From the NCBI RefSeq assembly GCF_004343255.1, contig NZ_SMDD01000002.1, positions 372,001 through 436,000 on the forward strand: 64,000 nucleotides of DNA, given 5' to 3'. The DNA is from Laceyella sacchari (lineage in GTDB: Bacteria; Bacillota; Bacilli; Thermoactinomycetales; Thermoactinomycetaceae). Under the pieces are notes generated by a model that saw only the letters and a list, made by a program, of their open reading frames with translations, was not told the DNA's origin and did no database searches. Of the stretch, positions 60,495-64,000 are shown piece after piece; positions within the stretch are counted from its first letter, which is position 1, and each line of letters starts with the position of its first letter. The translations under genes and the position numbers were made by a program.

Positions 60495-61268
60495 TTACTT
60501 GTGGTCACCAAAATATTTTTGATAGATTTTGTCATACTCGCCGTTCTCTTTTACTTTTTTCAAGCCTTCATTCAGCTTGTTCAGCATATCTTTGTTGCCC
60601 TTTTTCACGGCCATTCCGTATTGTTCAACCGGCAAGGAAGTATCCTCCACAATGTTGAATTTGCCTTCGCCCAATTTTTTATTGAACTCCACCACCACAG
60701 CACTATCGACTACCACAGCATCCAAGCGACCGATCTGCAAATCATTAATGGCCGAAGGCGTTTCGTCGTAAGCCTTGATTCCTTCATACGTCTTGCCAAA
60801 CACTCCTTGGACAACTGCTTCTCCCGTAGTGGCTGCCTGCACCCCGATCTTCTTCCCTTTCAATTCATTCAGCGTCTTGATATTTGAATTTTTCGGCACC
60901 AGGATATATTGCTTGGCGTCAAAATAAGGCGTTGTAAAATCAACGGTTTGTTTGCGGTCATCAGTAATCGTAATCGCCGCCACACCGACATCCACTTTGT
61001 CCCGGCTGAGCCCTTCAAAAATAGCGTCAAATCCCATATGAGTGATTTGCACTTCCATTCCCACGGCTTTGCCAATGGCGTGAATCAGTTCAGCATCAAA
61101 TCCGCTGATTTCCCCATTTCCCTCTTGAAATTCAAACGGAGGAAACTCGGCATTGGTACCAACCTGAATCACATTGTCTGCTTTCGTTTGCGACTGCCCC
61201 CCGCAACCGGTTAGCAAACCGGACAGAATCACTGCCAACGCCGCGAACAGCATCCCTTTTTTTCTCAT
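60495..61268 (-). CDS. artJ: Substrate-binding lipoprotein for basic amino acids
   Basis: 257 aa from the ATG at 61268 behind GGAGAG. Lipobox LLTGC then SBP_bac_3 fold: GTNAEFPPFEF, GFDAELIHAIGKAVG, DVGVAAITITDDRKQTVDFT and LVPKNSNIKTLNELKGKKIGVQ. Resembles arginine-lysine-histidine-binding ArtJ/ArtP proteins of bacilli; specificity inferred. Confidence 0.88.
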   Translation of the reverse strand: MRKKGMLFAALAVILSGLLTGCGGQSQTKADNVIQVGTNAEFPPFEFQEGNGEISGFDAELIHAIGKAVGMEVQITHMGFDAIFEGLSRDKVDVGVAAITITDDRKQTVDFTTPYFDAKQYILVPKNSNIKTLNELKGKKIGVQAATTGEAVVQGVFGKTYEGIKAYDETPSAINDLQIGRLDAVVVDSAVVVEFNKKLGEGKFNIVEDTSLPVEQYGMAVKKGNKDMLNKLNEGLKKVKENGEYDKIYQKYFGDHK

Positions 61269-61340
61269 CGCCATCTCTCCTTTTTTAATAATGAATATCT
61301 AATCATTGCAAAATATCGTGCCCCAACAAGTCGTTTGAAT

Positions 61341-61375
61341 GGATTTATTATACATTTGAATGGTTATTTATGCAA
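61341..61375 (-). promoter_or_regulatory. artJ promoter with ArgR-like boxes
   Basis: -35 TTGCAT (61370-61375), 17-bp spacer, -10 TATAAT (61347-61352). TGCATAAATAACCA (61361-61374) and TGTATAATAAATCC (61341-61354) are weaker ARG boxes with the same 20-bp centre distance as at argC and argG. CCATTCAAA also occurs twice around the -10. Confidence 0.65.
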
Positions 61376-61533
61376 TAACAATACTTTTCCATTCATGTTC
61401 ACACCTTCACAAAAACCCTTTTTGCATGACCATTTTCCTGTTTCTGTATATCTGCAACCCGTCTCTCACCCTCTCTTATAAGTATGCAAAACACCCATTC
61501 GCCCCAATTGCTTTGGCCCCTTCTCCCTACAAA

Positions 61534-61574
61534 CAACAAACACCCCGGCCAAGTGTACTCTTGGCCAGGGTGTT
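61534..61574 (-). terminator. HU gene terminator
   Basis: 16-bp stem (AACACCCTGGCCAAG side) with a 6-base loop and T-rich tail on the minus strand. Confidence 0.8.
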
Positions 61575-61581
61575 GTTTTCA

Positions 61582-61857
61582 TTACTGGTTTACCAGTTCT
61601 TTTAATTGCTTGCCTGGTTTAAAGGCTGGGACTTTGCTAGCTTCAATCGTAATTTCTTCTCCCGTTTGGGGATTGCGGCCTGTCCGCGCTGCCCGTTCAC
61701 GCACTTCAAAATTACCGAAGCCGATCAGGGTCACCTTCTCACCTCCGCTCAGCGCTTCAGAAATCGTTTGAAAAACGCTGTCAATGATCAGGCCCGCCTC
61801 TTTCTTTGTTTTTCCCGTGCTTTCCGCTACACGTTCAATCAATTCCGTTTTGTTCAT
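61582..61857 (-). CDS. hup: DNA-binding protein HU
   Basis: 91 aa from the ATG at 61857 behind AAAGGAGAG. Standard [16 protein letters not shown], then [26 protein letters not shown] with the DNA-arm Pro. Histone-like chromosome-compacting protein. Confidence 0.96.
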   Translation of the reverse strand: MNKTELIERVAESTGKTKKEAGLIIDSVFQTISEALSGGEKVTLIGFGNFEVRERAARTGRNPQTGEEITIEASKVPAFKPGKQLKELVNQ

Positions 61858-61941
61858 GTTCAACTCTCCTTTAATTTAGGTACTGTCTATGAAAATGCCT
61901 ATCATAAGGTGTTGACGAGTTTGATCGTTTCTATACCTCTT

Positions 61942-62670
61942 TTATCTAGCAAACGTCACGGAACAGACTTTTTTCACGCCAGCCTGCCGCAACGGTTTCG
62001 CACACTCTCGCACGGTCGCCCCCGTCGTGTACACATCATCGACAATGAGAACAACCTGATTGGCCAATTGCCTCTTCCACGCTCCGTCCGCGAGGATCAC
62101 ACTTCCTCCCAGCGCTGACAAACGTTCTTCGCGCGTCCGCTTGCTCTGGTAAGCTGTATCCTTGTTTCGTACAAGCAAAGGGCACACGGGCAACCTCAAT
62201 CTCCGTCCCACTTCATCCGCCAGCTTCTCCGCTTGATTAAATCCCCGCTGAATCAATCGCTCTTCATGAAGAGGCACAAACGTGACGAGTGAAATGTTTT
62301 CTCTGGCGTAATGCACCCGCGCCACTTCAGCCATCCACCGTCCCATCGGCGTCGCCAAGCCCTCTTTGCCGCGATATTTGAAGAGCCGCACCCACGCCGC
62401 CACTTGTTGGGTGTAGGCAACGGGGCTTCGATTCATCACCCTTTCCTCTTCAGCGATCCGAACGCAATCAAAACAGACGTCCGCCGATGGCGCTTTATCA
62501 AACCCGCGGCCGCACACTTGGCAGATTGGCTCCCTGATTGGCTGCAACGCTTCCAAGCAAACTGGACAAAAGCGCTTTTCCGGAGGCGCGAATAAACGAG
62601 CCTGCATCGGAGTGCCGCAAAACCAACAAGCGGATGAAGGCGGAAACAGAAACGACCACCACTCCTTCAA
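61942..62670 (-). CDS. comFC: Competence protein ComFC (phosphoribosyltransferase-like)
   Basis: 242 aa from a TTG at 62670 that overlaps the comFA stop (TTGA), behind AGAGG. Two CxxC pairs (WFCGTP, FCPVCLEA, CQVCGRG, CFDCVR) and a PRPP-site VVLIVDDVYTTGATV. It works with ComFA in uptake of single-stranded DNA. Confidence 0.93.
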   Translation of the reverse strand: MKEWWSFLFPPSSACWFCGTPMQARLFAPPEKRFCPVCLEALQPIREPICQVCGRGFDKAPSADVCFDCVRIAEEERVMNRSPVAYTQQVAAWVRLFKYRGKEGLATPMGRWMAEVARVHYARENISLVTFVPLHEERLIQRGFNQAEKLADEVGRRLRLPVCPLLVRNKDTAYQSKRTREERLSALGGSVILADGAWKRQLANQVVLIVDDVYTTGATVRECAKPLRQAGVKKVCSVTFAR

Positions 62671-63980
62671 TGTGAATACGCCTCTTTTTGGAGAAATCCT
62701 TCTTTTGCCGCCCAATGATTTAGCTGCTTGATCTCTTTCAGCGCCTTGATCTGAGCCTCGGTTCGTTCTTCCGCCACAAACCACACCTCACCCTCTTGAT
62801 AGTCAGCCCGTCGCCCCACCCGGCCCGCAATTTGCACTAAACCTGCTCGGTCGAATACAGGATGGTCGGCGCCTAACACAAGTACATGCACGCGCGGTAC
62901 AGTAACCCCACGCTCCAAAATGGTCGTGGTAACCAGCCATTTGCGGCTGCCATCCCTAAACCGTGCCACCTCTTCTTCCCGGTCGGGCTGCGCGGCGTAA
63001 ACACCGGCGATCTCTTCCTGCGGCCAGCCCTGGCCGATCAACCACGTCACTACAACCTTCACATCCTGCACGCGGGGCACGAACAACATCGCTTGTCCAG
63101 ATCGCGCCTCCACCTGTTTCAAAAATTGCTTCACAACAGGGATTGGCCGATACCGCCTCAGCTTGCGCCACAATCCCCACACCACCGCCAACCGGGGTTC
63201 GGGGAGGGGGAAGCCATGGTGACGTGCTGGCAAAACGACACATGGCAACCGCCCTTGTTTCGCTAAACTTTGCCATCCAGCCGGTGGCGTCGCCGTCAAC
63301 AGCACTTGTTTGCCCGATGGGGCCAAGGCTCGGTGAAGCCCCTGTTCCAGCGCATGGTTGCCGTACAACGGAAACGCATCAACTTCATCGACGACCATCC
63401 ATTCAAACGCCTGTGCAAATCGCCACATCTGATGCGCCGTGGCGACAACCACTTCCCCGGTGAGCCAAGCATCCGCCGAACCGCCATGCAACGCCAAGAC
63501 ACGAACCCGATTGAACGCTGGCCTGATGCGCGGTGCCAGTTCAAGCACCACGTCTTTTCTCGGGGTCACCCATGCCACTTTCTTTCCTGCCCGCAAAGCT
63601 TCTTCCAACAACGGGAACATCATCTCCGTCTTGCCTGCTCCCGTCACCGCCCAGACAAGAACCTGCCGCGCCGAGCCGCACAAGTGCCCTCTCAACTCTG
63701 TCACCGCCCGCCGTTGAGCTACAGTGAGCGAATGTCGGGTCGCACCAACCTGCACTTCAGGCAATGACGAAACGGCGCCTGAAGCCCGCCCCGGTGTCTT
63801 TGTAAACAGAAAAAAAGGCGTACAGGTTCGAGAACGGCCCATAATCAGGCACGTTTCACAGACGACACAATGTTCTTGGCAACTGGCGCAAGCTCGCACT
63901 ACCAATGTGCCCCCACCTGCTCCACACCGTTCGCATCGCCAATGCCAAGCTGGCCGGGCGCTGTCAACTCCCGGCCTCAT
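62667..63980 (-). CDS. comFA: Competence helicase-like ATPase ComFA
   Basis: 437 aa from the ATG at 63980 behind AGGGGAA; an earlier start beyond the window edge is possible, as the frame stays open to 63998. N-terminal zinc-binding Cys pairs (CERCG, CASCQ, CVVCETC). Walker A TGAGKT, DEVD box, ATATPPAGW and QIAGRVGRR. PriA-like ATPase for DNA import. Confidence 0.9.
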   Translation of the reverse strand: MRPGVDSARPAWHWRCERCGAGGGTLVVRACASCQEHCVVCETCLIMGRSRTCTPFFLFTKTPGRASGAVSSLPEVQVGATRHSLTVAQRRAVTELRGHLCGSARQVLVWAVTGAGKTEMMFPLLEEALRAGKKVAWVTPRKDVVLELAPRIRPAFNRVRVLALHGGSADAWLTGEVVVATAHQMWRFAQAFEWMVVDEVDAFPLYGNHALEQGLHRALAPSGKQVLLTATPPAGWQSLAKQGRLPCVVLPARHHGFPLPEPRLAVVWGLWRKLRRYRPIPVVKQFLKQVEARSGQAMLFVPRVQDVKVVVTWLIGQGWPQEEIAGVYAAQPDREEEVARFRDGSRKWLVTTTILERGVTVPRVHVLVLGADHPVFDRAGLVQIAGRVGRRADYQEGEVWFVAEERTEAQIKALKEIKQLNHWAAKEGFLQKEAYSH

Positions 63981-64000
63981 ATCGCATTCCCCTTCCAATA

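Noticed and set aside
1-64000. tRNA, rRNA, CRISPR array or transposase genes
   Set aside because: I read both strands for cloverleaf-like 3' CCA regions, direct repeats with spacers and DDE-type proteins and saw none that I can support.

Overview
The window reads as a chromosomal segment of a Gram-positive Bacillota (Bacillales-type) bacterium of moderate GC. The gene order comFA-comFC ... hpf ... secA-prfB ... cccB ... ftsE-ftsX-peptidoglycan hydrolase is the order known from the Bacillus subtilis chromosome. Shine-Dalgarno sites are strong, GTG and TTG starts are common, and intrinsic terminators are plentiful. A thermophilic relative such as a member of the Thermoactinomycetaceae would fit, but that is inference and no species is claimed.

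Left part (1-13 kb): an ftsE-ftsX operon continues into two coiled-coil M23 endopeptidases and the start of a third secreted coiled-coil protein. argG-argH follow, with ArgR-type boxes on the argG promoter. Then come corA, a lipoprotein polysaccharide deacetylase, and a four-gene operon resembling enterobacterial yjfLMC (DUF350 membrane protein, glutathionylspermidine-synthase-like ATP-grasp enzyme, small lipoprotein, duplicated-domain protein). A TerC-family transporter lies behind a yybP-ykoY (Mn2+) riboswitch.

Centre (13.2-39.5 kb): a siphovirus-like prophage on the minus strand. It has packaging, portal, connector, tail and lysis genes and a regulatory region, but no integrase, recombinase or replication gene. 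Two features stand out. Where capsid genes are expected after the portal there is an AT-rich MuF protein ending in a WHH nuclease toxin domain, followed by three tandem paralogous small genes that look like an immunity array. The capsid protein and prohead protease sit instead at the far end, beyond the amidase, with their own promoter. Regulation is legible: two matching 45-bp late promoters, each followed by a terminator hairpin, an ArpU-type activator gene, and two XRE repressors beside distinct palindromic operators.

Right part (39.5-64 kb): an isolated pilMNO trio; argC-J-B-D-F under an ArgR-type promoter; cccB; an unknown charged membrane protein; a crotonase; prfB with its programmed frameshift; secA; a glycosyltransferase and UDP-GlcNAc 2-epimerase; hpf; a cold-shock gene; a basic amino acid ABC transporter whose promoter has the same ArgR box geometry and which contains a cluster of DnaA boxes; HU; comFC and comFA. 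Three arginine-related promoters with the same box spacing suggest one ArgR/AhrC regulon. A MITE-like repeat occurs twice, at 27.9 kb (inside the prophage) and 49.7 kb. No rRNA, tRNA, CRISPR array or transposase gene was seen.
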